Shown in pieces: positions 1 through 7,105 of a DNA stretch of 29,279 nt. The notes beneath the pieces were generated by a model that saw only the letters and a list, made by a program, of their open reading frames with translations, was not told the DNA's origin and did not search any database. A program made the translations under genes and the position numbers. Where the stretch lies: contig JAZSDN010000058.1 in assembly GCA_045531205.1 (NCBI GenBank), positions 1 to 29,279 on the forward strand, given 5' to 3'. The DNA is from JAZNQL01 sp045531205 (GTDB lineage Bacteria > Bacillota > Clostridia > UMGS1883 > UMGS1540). Position 1 is the stretch's first letter; each line of letters begins with the position of its first letter.

Positions 1-114
1 ATGACTTATGATGAGGTTGCGAAAACATTGAAATTACCTGTTTCAACTGTAAAATACAAAACAAAAAAGGCACTTAACGAAATCAAAACACTTTTGGAAG
101 GAGATGCAAAATGA
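1..114 (+). CDS. RNA polymerase sigma-70-family factor, C-terminal fragment (region 4)
   Basis: Only the last 37 codons are inside the window, so the gene is cut at its 5' end and the ATG at position 1 is most likely an internal Met. The residues read as the helix-turn-helix of sigma region 4.2, in the pattern Y-D-E-V-A-K-x-L, then P-V-S-T-V-K, then a basic helix; this region recognises the -35 box. The TGA stop overlaps the ATG of the next gene (ATGA, 111-114), which indicates translational coupling. A putative anti-sigma protein follows directly, which fits an ECF-type sigma factor and its regulator. The sigma subgroup cannot be determined from this fragment, and another DNA-binding protein with the same HTH is possible. 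Confidence 0.7.
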   Translation: MTYDEVAKTLKLPVSTVKYKTKKALNEIKTLLEGDAK

Positions 115-758
115 GAATATCTGAATTGGAAAACAAATTAAGAAAACACGCTGAAACAACAAAAAGTGTCATGCAGGCTCCTTTCGACCTGAATGAAGAA
201 ATCAAGAATATGGAGGAACGCACTATGAGTAAAACTAAAGGCAGAATTACAATGAAAAGAACTTTTGCAATCGCTGCAGTATTAGCGCTTTGCATTATAA
301 CTGTTACAATGACACCGTTAGCAAATTCGATTAAAGGATTTTTCAGCGACATAGTTCGTTTTGACGGAGCTGTAACCGGGATTAAATACGAAAACGCAAC
401 CAACGATATTAAAATTGATGTTTTGGAATTAACATCCGAAAACGGAAATGTTATTATTCCGTTAATCTTTGAAAATCCGACAGAAGCACCTTTCTCTTAT
501 ATTCAGGAACTTGCGGTTTCAGAGTACAAGATACTTGATAGCAACAATAAAGAAATCATCAAAACTAAAGTTTCTGCAGAAGATGGAGATAAAGGAACTA
601 TCAGTGACGGCAAGGTATTAGTCAATCTTTCTTTGAATGACGCTAAGCTCAAATCAGGCGAAGAATACACAATCGTAATTGAAAAGATGTACGGTCTTTC
701 GAAAGCTGACGCACCTCTTCACATAATGGGAAGATGGGAATGTAAGTTTGTTAAATAA
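111..758 (+). CDS. Putative anti-sigma factor, membrane-anchored (DUF4179-like)
   Basis: A 215-residue protein with about 50 cytoplasmic N-terminal residues rich in Lys and Glu, one hydrophobic segment at about residues 51-71, and an extracellular domain of about 140 residues. The outer part is predicted to be beta-rich (repeated V/I-x-V strands) and contains the L-E-L-T-S-E-N-G-x-V-I pattern common in DUF4179-type anti-sigma proteins. The start is supported by a GGAAGGAG ribosome site and by the 4-base overlap with the sigma gene. The inferred role is to hold the upstream sigma factor inactive at the membrane until an envelope signal arrives. No zinc-binding HxxxCxxC anti-sigma motif is visible, so this is not the classical ZAS type. 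Family assignment is from general resemblance only. Confidence 0.6.
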   Translation: MRISELENKLRKHAETTKSVMQAPFDLNEEIKNMEERTMSKTKGRITMKRTFAIAAVLALCIITVTMTPLANSIKGFFSDIVRFDGAVTGIKYENATNDIKIDVLELTSENGNVIIPLIFENPTEAPFSYIQELAVSEYKILDSNNKEIIKTKVSAEDGDKGTISDGKVLVNLSLNDAKLKSGEEYTIVIEKMYGLSKADAPLHIMGRWECKFVK

Positions 759-788
759 ATAGTGTCATCTAAACCATTTACTCTTTAC

Positions 789-818
789 AAAAAGAACATC
801 CAATGGATGTTCTTTTTT
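789..818 (+). terminator. Intrinsic terminator after the sigma/anti-sigma pair
   Basis: A 13-bp stem (AAAAAGAACATCC, 789-801) with loop AAT pairs with GGATGTTCTTTTT, and the 3' arm runs directly into a T-tract. It separates the sigma/anti-sigma unit from the sdpR promoter 50 bases downstream. Confidence 0.85.
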
Positions 819-845
819 GCGTTTATTTAATTATTATAAAAAGGT

Positions 846-865
846 ATTTAGAAAAAAATCTAAAT
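846..865. promoter_or_regulatory. Operator 1: 20-bp inverted repeat upstream of the -35 box
   Basis: The half-sites ATTTAGA (846-852) and TCTAAAT (859-865) are separated by six A residues. This matches the 20-bp palindrome at 902-921 in both half-site sequence and total length, and it lies five bases upstream of the -35 box of the sdpR promoter. The probable binder is the ArsR-type regulator encoded immediately downstream. Confidence 0.7.
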
Positions 866-870
866 AGGTC

Positions 871-899
871 TTGACATTTGTATTGTTATGTCGTATAAT
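871..899 (+). promoter_or_regulatory. sigma-A-type promoter of the sdpR-sdpI operon
   Basis: A perfect -35 box TTGACA (871-876) is separated by 17 bases from a perfect -10 box TATAAT (894-899). The promoter sits exactly between two palindromic operators. With consensus boxes it should be strong unless repressed. Confidence 0.85.
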
Positions 900-901
900 T
901 T

Positions 902-921
902 ATTTAGAAATATTTCTAAAT
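902..921. promoter_or_regulatory. Operator 2: perfect 20-bp palindrome just after the -10 box
   Basis: ATTTAGAAA (902-910), the spacer TA, and TTTCTAAAT (913-921) form a perfect inverted repeat. It begins three bases after the -10 box and so covers the expected transcription start. Binding here would block RNA polymerase, which fits autorepression by the SdpR-like protein encoded at 943. Confidence 0.75.
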
Positions 922-942
922 AGATTTGAGGGAGTGATAATA

Positions 943-1209
943 ATGGGTATGAATGAAACCTTAAAAGCTATAGCTGACCCTGTAAGGAGGGATATATTAG
1001 CTATGCTTAAAGGTGGTAAAAAATCGGCAGGAGAAATTGCAGAGCAATTTAATTTAACGGGGGCAACCGTTTCATATCATTTGGCAAAACTGAAAAATGC
1101 AGACCTTGTTGCAGAGGAAAAGTACAAAAACTTTATATACTATGAGCTTAACACCTCTGTTTTTGAAGATGTTTTAAGATGGATTTATATGTTAGGAGGT
1201 AATAAATAA
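943..1209 (+). CDS. sdpR: ArsR-family transcriptional autorepressor, SdpR-like
   Basis: An 88-residue winged-helix protein of the ArsR/SmtB fold. It opens with M-N-E-T-L-K-A-I-A-D-P-V-R-R-D-I-L, the hallmark of SdpR and related small autorepressors, followed by a helix-turn-helix (A-G-E-I-A-E-Q-F-N through T-V-S-Y-H-L) and a wing. No metal-binding Cys/His motif is visible, so metal sensing is unlikely. The start at ATG 943 is preceded by GAGGGAG; an earlier in-frame start at 871 would lie inside the promoter. The stop overlaps the sdpI start (TAATG). In Bacillus, SdpR represses its own operon and is released when SdpI sequesters it at the membrane; the same circuit is inferred here from gene order and flanking operators. 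Confidence 0.85.
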   Translation: MGMNETLKAIADPVRRDILAMLKGGKKSAGEIAEQFNLTGATVSYHLAKLKNADLVAEEKYKNFIYYELNTSVFEDVLRWIYMLGGNK

Positions 1210-1823
1210 TGAGATTCTTTAAGTGGAAAATTTTTGTAATTACGGGTATTGTTTGTCTGCTCCCAATACTTTTAGGGCTTTTACTTTGGGATAAGTTGCC
1301 CGAGGTGATGGCAATTCATTTTGATATTTATGGTAATCCTGACAACTTTGCATCAAAGGAATTTGTTGTTTTTGGGCTGCCTGTAATGATGGTTTTGCTC
1401 CAGCTGTTTTGCTGTTTTATAAATGACATAAATGCCGCAAAACATGGAGACAGAAAAAAGTTTGAAACTATAACAAAATGGATTATTCCTGTTTTAAGCG
1501 TTGTATTGCAGATAATAACTTTAGGTTATGGGCTTGGGTTTGATATTGATACAAGAAAAGCAGTTGCAATTATTATTGGTATTATGTTCCTTGCAATAGG
1601 AAATTATCTTCCTAAATTTGACTATATTAAAAATTATGATTTGGATACAGAAAAAGCAAGAAAAATAAACAGATTTATTGGATATGAAACAGTTGTAATG
1701 GGACTGTTATTTTTAGTGAGTGTTTTTCTTCCTCCAATCAGCACTATTATTTGCATAGTTCTTTTAATACCGTATGCTGTTACAGCTGTTGTTTATGGAA
1801 TAGTAACAGGGCGAAAGAAATAA
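1209..1823 (+). CDS. sdpI: SdpI-family membrane protein (DUF1648 plus SdpI domain)
   Basis: A 204-residue integral membrane protein with about six hydrophobic segments. The N-terminal part carries the DUF1648 pattern (L-P-E-V-M-A-I-H-F-D-x-x-G-N-P-D-x-F-A-S-K, about residues 30-50). The C-terminal part has the SdpI-domain G-N-Y-L-P-K motif and helices. In Bacillus, SdpI protects against the SdpC toxin and recruits the repressor SdpR to the membrane. Here the usual G-I-R-T-P-W-T segment after N-Y-L-P-K is replaced by D-Y-I-K-N-Y-D-L-D, so ligand specificity may differ. It is translationally coupled to sdpR, and no toxin genes (sdpABC) are adjacent. A strong terminator follows. Confidence 0.85.
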   Translation: MRFFKWKIFVITGIVCLLPILLGLLLWDKLPEVMAIHFDIYGNPDNFASKEFVVFGLPVMMVLLQLFCCFINDINAAKHGDRKKFETITKWIIPVLSVVLQIITLGYGLGFDIDTRKAVAIIIGIMFLAIGNYLPKFDYIKNYDLDTEKARKINRFIGYETVVMGLLFLVSVFLPPISTIICIVLLIPYAVTAVVYGIVTGRKK

Positions 1824-1842
1824 CAGAAAAAATATAAGAAAG

Positions 1843-1880
1843 CAAGCATTTTTACATTTTTAAAATGCTTGTTTTTTATT
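1843..1880 (+). terminator. Intrinsic terminator after sdpI
   Basis: The stem CAAGCATTTT (1843-1852) pairs with AAAATGCTTG (1862-1871) around a 9-base loop and is followed by a run of T residues. Confidence 0.8.
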
Positions 1881-1929
1881 TAAATAATCTGTTTGCAATT
1901 TGAAATACTAGTAAAAGAGGTGAAAGAAT

Positions 1930-3225
1930 ATGGAATCTGTATGGAATGATGTTGAAAGGATAAAATTTGATTCGCTTTCGGGCGATATAAAAACGGATGT
2001 TTTAATTATCGGGGGAGGTATGTGCGGCATTTTATGTGCATATATGCTGAAAAATGCAGGGGTAGACTGTGTTTTGGTTGAAGCCGATAAAATATTAAAC
2101 GGCGTAACAAATTACACTACGGCAAAAATTACATTTCAGCACGGGCTTATATATGATAAGATAATGAAAAAGTACGGGGAAGAAAATGCGTATCTTTATT
2201 ACAAAAGTCAGAAAGAGGCTTTTGATATACTTGCAGGGATGGCATCAAAAAAAGATGATGACTTTGAAATATGTGATTCGTTTGTATATTCGTTAAATGA
2301 CAGAAAAATAATTGAAAAAGAAGTCAGTGCATTAAACAAAATAGGTTGCAGGGCAGAGTTTTGCAAGGACACAGAACTGCCTTTTAATGTTGCGGGTGCT
2401 GTAAAGATAGAAAATCAGGCAAAATTTCATCCTTTAAAATTTGCGTATTCCGTTGCAAAGGATTTAAAAATATATGAAAATACTAAAGTTTTGGAACTTG
2501 CACCCAATACCGCAATTACAAATAAGGGTAAAATTTTTGCAAAGAAAATTATTGTGGCAACGCATTTCCCTTTTATTAACAAGCACGGTGGGTACTTTAT
2601 TAAAATGTATCAGCATAGGTCCTATGTTATTGCACTTAAAAATGCTCAAAATATTGAGGGAATGTATGTTGACGAGGCAAAAAAGGGTTTATCTTTCAGA
2701 AGTTATAAAGATTTACTCCTTCTTGGTGGGGGAAGTCACCGCACAGGAAGTGAGGGAGGAAACTGGGAAGAGCTTTCAGAAACGGCAGATAAGTATTATA
2801 AAAACGCAGAAGAAGTTGCAAGATGGGCAACTCAGGACTGTATGACGCTGGATTCCATTCCCTATATAGGCAGATATTCAAAATCAACATCAGACTTGTA
2901 TGTTGCAACGGGATTCAATAAATGGGGAATGACATCGTCAATGCTTTCGGCTATGCTATTAACCGATTTAATATGCGAAAGAAAAAATGAATTTGAGGGG
3001 CTTTATTCTCCGTCACGAAGTATGCTTCACCCTCAGCTTGCGGTGAATTTATTTGAATCTACAAAAGGGTTAATTACCCCTGGCACTCCAAGATGCCCGC
3101 ATATGGGGTGTGCGCTTAAATATAATAAGCAAGAGCATTCATGGGATTGTCCTTGTCATGGTTCAAGGTTTGAAGAGGACGGAAAATTGATAAATAATCC
3201 TGCAACAGATGATATGCGTAAATAA
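1930..3225 (+). CDS. FAD-dependent oxidoreductase (DAO family) with C-terminal Rieske [2Fe-2S] domain
   Basis: A 431-residue cytoplasmic flavoprotein. The Rossmann-type FAD motif G-G-G-M-C-G lies at residues 28-33, with an acidic strand end (V-L-V-E, about 51). Later come A-T-G-F-N-K-W-G-M-T, the FAD-contacting C-terminal motif of the glycine/D-amino-acid oxidase family, and a Rieske-type domain: Cys389-x-His391, 15 residues, Cys407-x-x-His410. The order matches the DAO-plus-Rieske proteins found in Firmicutes (YhfW-like). The protein is short for that family, and the Rieske part consists of little more than the cluster-binding loops. Substrate is unknown; Rieske electron transfer to or from FAD is likely. 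The ribosome site is GAGGTGA. It appears monocistronic, and its link to the sugar genes downstream is unproven. Confidence 0.85.
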   Translation: MESVWNDVERIKFDSLSGDIKTDVLIIGGGMCGILCAYMLKNAGVDCVLVEADKILNGVTNYTTAKITFQHGLIYDKIMKKYGEENAYLYYKSQKEAFDILAGMASKKDDDFEICDSFVYSLNDRKIIEKEVSALNKIGCRAEFCKDTELPFNVAGAVKIENQAKFHPLKFAYSVAKDLKIYENTKVLELAPNTAITNKGKIFAKKIIVATHFPFINKHGGYFIKMYQHRSYVIALKNAQNIEGMYVDEAKKGLSFRSYKDLLLLGGGSHRTGSEGGNWEELSETADKYYKNAEEVARWATQDCMTLDSIPYIGRYSKSTSDLYVATGFNKWGMTSSMLSAMLLTDLICERKNEFEGLYSPSRSMLHPQLAVNLFESTKGLITPGTPRCPHMGCALKYNKQEHSWDCPCHGSRFEEDGKLINNPATDDMRK

Positions 3226-3247
3226 AAAATGAAAATCAACAAATTTA

Positions 3248-3276
3248 TTGAAAGAAAAGGCGAGTTATGATAGAAT
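3248..3276 (+). promoter_or_regulatory. Possible weak upstream promoter
   Basis: TTGAAA (3248-3253), a 17-base spacer and TAGAAT (3271-3276) lie in the 211-base gap before the nagB-like gene. The match is weaker than the promoter at 3375-3403, so it is listed only as a possibility. The rest of this gap is AT-rich with no ORF. Confidence 0.3.
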
Positions 3277-3374
3277 AATGTTAAAAAACAAACACATAAA
3301 TGGGAAAAGAAAAGCATATTTTTTGAACTGAATATATGTTTTTATTGCGTTATTTTTTGTATTTTTTCGAAAGA

Positions 3375-3403
3375 TTGACTTTTAAAAACTCTGGGAATAT
3401 AAT
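3375..3403 (+). promoter_or_regulatory. sigma-A-type promoter of the nagB/Gfo-Idh operon
   Basis: The -35 box TTGACT (3375-3380), a 17-base spacer and a perfect -10 box TATAAT (3398-3403) lie 34 bases before the GTG start. An 8-bp palindrome TTTCGAAA (3365-3372) sits immediately upstream of the -35 box and could be a regulator site. Confidence 0.75.
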
Positions 3404-3436
3404 TTGAATTAGAAAAATATATCTGGAGGGATATTT

Positions 3437-4195
3437 GTGAAAGAATTAAAAAAAGACAATCTTGTGTGCAAAATTTATGATTCAAGAAACGAAATGGGAG
3501 CGGCAGCAGCAGAAGAAATATACAATAAAATTTTAGAGCTACTCTCCTTGAAGGAAGAAATCAACATGATTTTTGCGGCAGCACCCTCGCAGAACGAAGT
3601 GCTTGCATCTTTAATTTCTAAAAAAGATATTCCATGGGAAAGAATCAATGCTTTCCACATGGATGAATACATAGGTCTTGCAGATACAGCACCGCAGAAA
3701 TTCGGTACATTTTTAAGAAATGCTATTTTTGACAAGGTGCCTTTTAAAAATGTTTATCTGATAGACGGCAGTGCAAAACCCATTGAATCGGAATGTGGAA
3801 GATATACAAAGTTGCTTGAAAGTCATCCAGTTGACATTGTATGTCTTGGAATAGGCGAAAACGGACACATTGCGTTTAACGATCCTGATATTGCTGATTT
3901 TAATGACAAAGCTTTAATAAAGGTTGCTGACCTTGACGATATATGCAGACAGCAGCAGGTTAACGACGGTTGCTTTGCACATATTGACGAGGTTCCAAAA
4001 ACAGCATTATCTTTAACAATACCAATGCTTACATCGGGCAGCTTTATGTTCTGTGTAGTTCCTGCAAAAACAAAGGCAAACGCAGTAAAAGAAACTATGA
4101 CTGGGAATATAAGCGAAAAATGTCCTGCTTCAATTTTAAGAACACATAAAAATGCAATTTTATATTGCGATGCCGACAGTGCATCATTGCTGTAA
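3437..4195 (+). CDS. Glucosamine-6-phosphate deaminase family protein (NagB-like)
   Basis: A 252-residue protein, close to the usual NagB length. Conserved motifs are F-H-M-D-E-Y (residues 73-78, the catalytic Asp region) and G-I-G-E-N-G-H-I-A-F-N-D-P (138-150, the catalytic His region). NagB converts glucosamine-6-phosphate to fructose-6-phosphate plus ammonia. The N-terminal phosphate-binding loop, normally close to L-P-T-G-x-T-P, reads A-A-A-P-S-Q-N-E-V here, and N-E-P is N-D-P, so substrate specificity may differ from classical NagB. The GTG start has GGAGGG six bases upstream. It is the first gene of a long sugar operon rich in Gfo/Idh oxidoreductases. The fold and family are secure, but the exact reaction is not. 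Confidence 0.8.
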   Translation: MKELKKDNLVCKIYDSRNEMGAAAAEEIYNKILELLSLKEEINMIFAAAPSQNEVLASLISKKDIPWERINAFHMDEYIGLADTAPQKFGTFLRNAIFDKVPFKNVYLIDGSAKPIESECGRYTKLLESHPVDIVCLGIGENGHIAFNDPDIADFNDKALIKVADLDDICRQQQVNDGCFAHIDEVPKTALSLTIPMLTSGSFMFCVVPAKTKANAVKETMTGNISEKCPASILRTHKNAILYCDADSASLL

Positions 4196-4226
4196 AAATT
4201 TTTTATAGTATTGTGGAGGGAATAAA

Positions 4227-5291
4227 ATGAAAAAATTAAATGTTGCCATAATTGGTCAGGGGAGAAGCGGAAATGCAATTCATGGTGAATATTTGCTGAC
4301 AGAAAGAGGAAAAGAGCTGTTTAATGTTGTAGCCGTAGTTGACTATGAAGAAGACAGACGCAAGCGTGCAGAAGACCTTTACGGTTGCGATACATACGCA
4401 GATTACAGAGAACTTTTTAACAGAAACGATGTTGATTTTGTAGTAGCATCAACATTTTCTAACGAACGTTTCCCTGTTGTTATGGATTTATTAAACCATA
4501 AAATGAATGTTATTGCAGAAAAGCCTTTTTCGAAGTATTCTATGGAATGTGAAAAGATGATAAAGGCAGCAAAGGAAAACGGAGTTATGTTAACTGTTTT
4601 TCAGCAGTCACGTCTTGCTCCTTACTATACAAGAGTAAAGGAAATAATTGAAAGCGGTGTTATAGGAAAGGTTCAGCACATTTCAATTAACTTCTCAAAC
4701 TATGCACGCCGTTGGGACTGGCAGTGTTCAAGAAGAATGTACGGCGGAGAGCTTTTAAACACGGCTCCACATCCAATGGACCAGGCTCTTGATTTACTTA
4801 ATACAGATGATATGCCTAATGTATTTTCTGTGCTTAAGAGAATAAATAATGCAGGCGATGCAGAAGATTTTGTTAAGGTTATGCTTACTTATCCAGGCAG
4901 ACCCCTGATAGAAGTAGAAATAAACCACTGTGATGCATACAGCGACCATGTATACCGCGTTTGCGGTGACAGAGGCTCACTTCGTGCAACAACTACAGGA
5001 TTAAAATTCAAATATTTTGACGAAAAGCCTATGCCTGCTTTGAACTTAAAGCCTTTAAGAGGTCCTGACGGAATTCAGCCTTCATACTGTGCCGAAAAGC
5101 TTGAATGGCACGAGGTTGAAGAAACCTTTGCAGGAACAGCCTTTGATGCAGGCACCGAAAATTATTATGAAAATATATACAACCATTTTGTAAATGGAGA
5201 AGAACTTATTATAAAGCCTGAAAAGGTTTTACAGCAGATTCGTGTTATGGAGCTTATTCATGCACAAAATCCCATGGAAACAATTTATTGA
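4227..5291 (+). CDS. Gfo/Idh/MocA-family NAD(P)-dependent oxidoreductase
   Basis: A 354-residue cytoplasmic dehydrogenase. The N-terminal Rossmann domain starts with V-A-I-I-G-Q-G-R-S-G (GxGxxG, 10-15), followed by the A-E-K-P-F cofactor motif near residue 95 that typifies the family. The C-terminal alpha/beta domain has G-G-E-L-L-N-T-A-P-H-P-M-D-Q, holding the probable catalytic His and Asp. Family members oxidise or reduce sugar or inositol hydroxyls, often yielding 3-keto sugars. The gene has a GGAGGG ribosome site and lies 31 bases after the nagB-like gene. It is the first of three non-identical family members in the operon. The substrate is unknown. Confidence 0.9.
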   Translation: MKKLNVAIIGQGRSGNAIHGEYLLTERGKELFNVVAVVDYEEDRRKRAEDLYGCDTYADYRELFNRNDVDFVVASTFSNERFPVVMDLLNHKMNVIAEKPFSKYSMECEKMIKAAKENGVMLTVFQQSRLAPYYTRVKEIIESGVIGKVQHISINFSNYARRWDWQCSRRMYGGELLNTAPHPMDQALDLLNTDDMPNVFSVLKRINNAGDAEDFVKVMLTYPGRPLIEVEINHCDAYSDHVYRVCGDRGSLRATTTGLKFKYFDEKPMPALNLKPLRGPDGIQPSYCAEKLEWHEVEETFAGTAFDAGTENYYENIYNHFVNGEELIIKPEKVLQQIRVMELIHAQNPMETIY

Positions 5292-5315
5292 TTCAAAAGG
5301 GCAGGGTGACAGAAA

Positions 5316-6203
5316 ATGATTAAACTTGCAATACTTGGAAGCGAAAACAGCCATTGTTGTTGTTTTGCATCTGTTTTAGCTCCGCTTGACGGCAAAAAAA
5401 TGTTTGAAGACGTTGAGCTTATAGGCGTTTTTGGAGAAAAGGATGAGCCGGGAGTAGAACAGGGCAACGCAGGGGTTGAAAAGGTTAGCACCTGCAGAGT
5501 TTTTGCAGAAGACAAAGATGATTTTCTTGAAACGGCAGATGCCATAATGGTTACTGCAAGAGATGGGGCAAAGCATTTAAAATATGCAGAAAATTATATT
5601 AAAAAAGGTATTCCTGTATGGATAGACAAGCCTATTACACGCAGTACAAAAGAAGTGTTAGAGCTTTTGGATTTAGCAAAAAAACATGGTGCAATATTAA
5701 GCGGCGGTTCTTCGCTTGAGCTTAATGAATCGGTTAAAAAGTTTGCTGAAATTGTAAAAGAAGGAAAAACCGAAATAGTAGGGGGACACTTAACGGCACC
5801 TGTTAATATGGATAATCCTTACGGCGGATTCTGGTTTTATACGCAGCATCTTGTAGCTATGCTTACAACCATTTTTGGCACAGATGTTAAAAGCGTAAGA
5901 GCATTACGAACAGTAAATGGTGTACAGGCAATATATAATTATGAAAAGTTTTCGGTAACTGCTTTTTACGGAGCAGGATATTCGGTAACACTTTATACAG
6001 ACGGATTCAATGCCAAAGCCGAAGAAATAATACTGCCTGATGATTACTTCAAAGGCGAGCTTGAAGCTTTTTATAATGTTATAAAAACAGGCAAGCCAGA
6101 CAAGACCGAAAGAGAATATGTTGCTCCTGTTTATTTGCTTGAGGCTACAATAGAAGCTTACGAAAAAAATAAAGAAATTTTTATTGACATACCCTTTGTT
6201 TGA
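5316..6203 (+). CDS. Short Gfo/Idh/MocA-like oxidoreductase with atypical nucleotide-binding loop
   Basis: A 295-residue protein, clearly shorter than its two operon neighbours. The Rossmann-type start reads L-A-I-L-G-S-E-N-S-H, so the usual GxGxxG is replaced by G-S-E-N-S-H. The E-K-P signature appears as I-D-K-P-I (about residue 105). A later stretch, F-W-F-Y-T-Q-H-L-V-A-M-L, keeps a His in the position of the family's catalytic helix. These changes suggest altered cofactor handling, or a tightly bound NAD, compared with standard members. It is preceded by a weak AGGGTG site, 24 bases after the upstream gene. Neighbours point to sugar derivatisation; no substrate can be named. Confidence 0.8.
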   Translation: MIKLAILGSENSHCCCFASVLAPLDGKKMFEDVELIGVFGEKDEPGVEQGNAGVEKVSTCRVFAEDKDDFLETADAIMVTARDGAKHLKYAENYIKKGIPVWIDKPITRSTKEVLELLDLAKKHGAILSGGSSLELNESVKKFAEIVKEGKTEIVGGHLTAPVNMDNPYGGFWFYTQHLVAMLTTIFGTDVKSVRALRTVNGVQAIYNYEKFSVTAFYGAGYSVTLYTDGFNAKAEEIILPDDYFKGELEAFYNVIKTGKPDKTEREYVAPVYLLEATIEAYEKNKEIFIDIPFV

Positions 6204-6258
6204 TATTAAAATATAATAAGAAACATTTGCAGATTATACAAAAGTGAGAAATTCTGTT

Positions 6259-7089
6259 ATGACAAAGAATATGTCAATGTACCGTGAATCGGTACCTACA
6301 ACAATAGTTTATCATAATAAAAACGAACACCCCAGTATAAATATTCCTCATCTGCACAGCCAGTATGAGATATATTATAATATTTCTGGGGCAGACGGAT
6401 TCTTTTTTGATAAAAAGTATTACTCATGCCTTGGGAATGACTTGTTTGTCGTTCCCAAGGTTTGTGTGCATAAAGCCCTTATTAATCCCGATAAAATTTA
6501 TGAGAGATGCATTATAAGTATTGATTCAAAAATGATATCGGCAATAAATTATATTCCCCATATAAAAGGCTCTTTGGAGTGGATGGAGTTTGTTGGGGAT
6601 TTATTTACGGGTAAAGTAAATCTTAATCAAAAACAGCATAATGATTTTATGACGCTTGTGTATAAATATAATACCGAAGAAGGGTTAAAGCAGTTTTCAA
6701 TATTGGTTGAAATACTGTCATTTGTTTCAAATTTATTTAAAAATACACAGCAGATACAGCCTGATGTTCCTGAAAGTACTCTTGGTAAGGCATTGCTTTT
6801 AATTGAGGAAAATTTCAGGGACATTAAGGTTTCGGATATTTCTAAGGGATTATTTATAAGTAACAGCCATTTTACAAAGATTTTTACAAAGCAATGCGGT
6901 GTTACACCTATGAATTATTTGCTGTTAAGAAAAGTAGCAGAAGCTAAAAAGTTTTTATATATGGGGATTTCGGTTAAAGAGGCATGCTTTTTGTCGGGAT
7001 TTTCGGATTATTCGAATTTTATAAGAACTTTTAAAAATATAGAAGGCTGTTCTCCTGGAAATTTTGAACATTTATCAAAGCCATTATAA
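6259..7089 (+). CDS. AraC-family transcriptional regulator
   Basis: About 276 residues. The N-terminal cupin-like sensor domain contains H-L-H-S-Q-Y-E-I-Y-Y-N-I-S-G, typical of sugar-binding AraC proteins. The C-terminal domain (about the last 100 residues) has the double helix-turn-helix, with the ending pattern G-F-S-D-Y-S-N-F-I-R-T-F-K at the second HTH. The start is uncertain: GTG 6244, ATG 6259 and ATG 6271 are all in frame and none has a good Shine-Dalgarno sequence; 6259 is chosen because a weak GTGAG precedes it. Poor initiation would keep the regulator scarce within the operon. It sits between two oxidoreductase genes, so control of this operon by its own substrate is the natural inference. 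Confidence 0.85.
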   Translation: MTKNMSMYRESVPTTIVYHNKNEHPSINIPHLHSQYEIYYNISGADGFFFDKKYYSCLGNDLFVVPKVCVHKALINPDKIYERCIISIDSKMISAINYIPHIKGSLEWMEFVGDLFTGKVNLNQKQHNDFMTLVYKYNTEEGLKQFSILVEILSFVSNLFKNTQQIQPDVPESTLGKALLLIEENFRDIKVSDISKGLFISNSHFTKIFTKQCGVTPMNYLLLRKVAEAKKFLYMGISVKEACFLSGFSDYSNFIRTFKNIEGCSPGNFEHLSKPL

Positions 7090-7105
7090 ACAAAGGAGTA
7101 TTATT

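Noticed and set aside
871..942. Longer N-terminus for the SdpR-like protein starting at 871
   Set aside because: That start overlaps the -35 box; the ATG at 943 has a ribosome site and matches the family's normal length.
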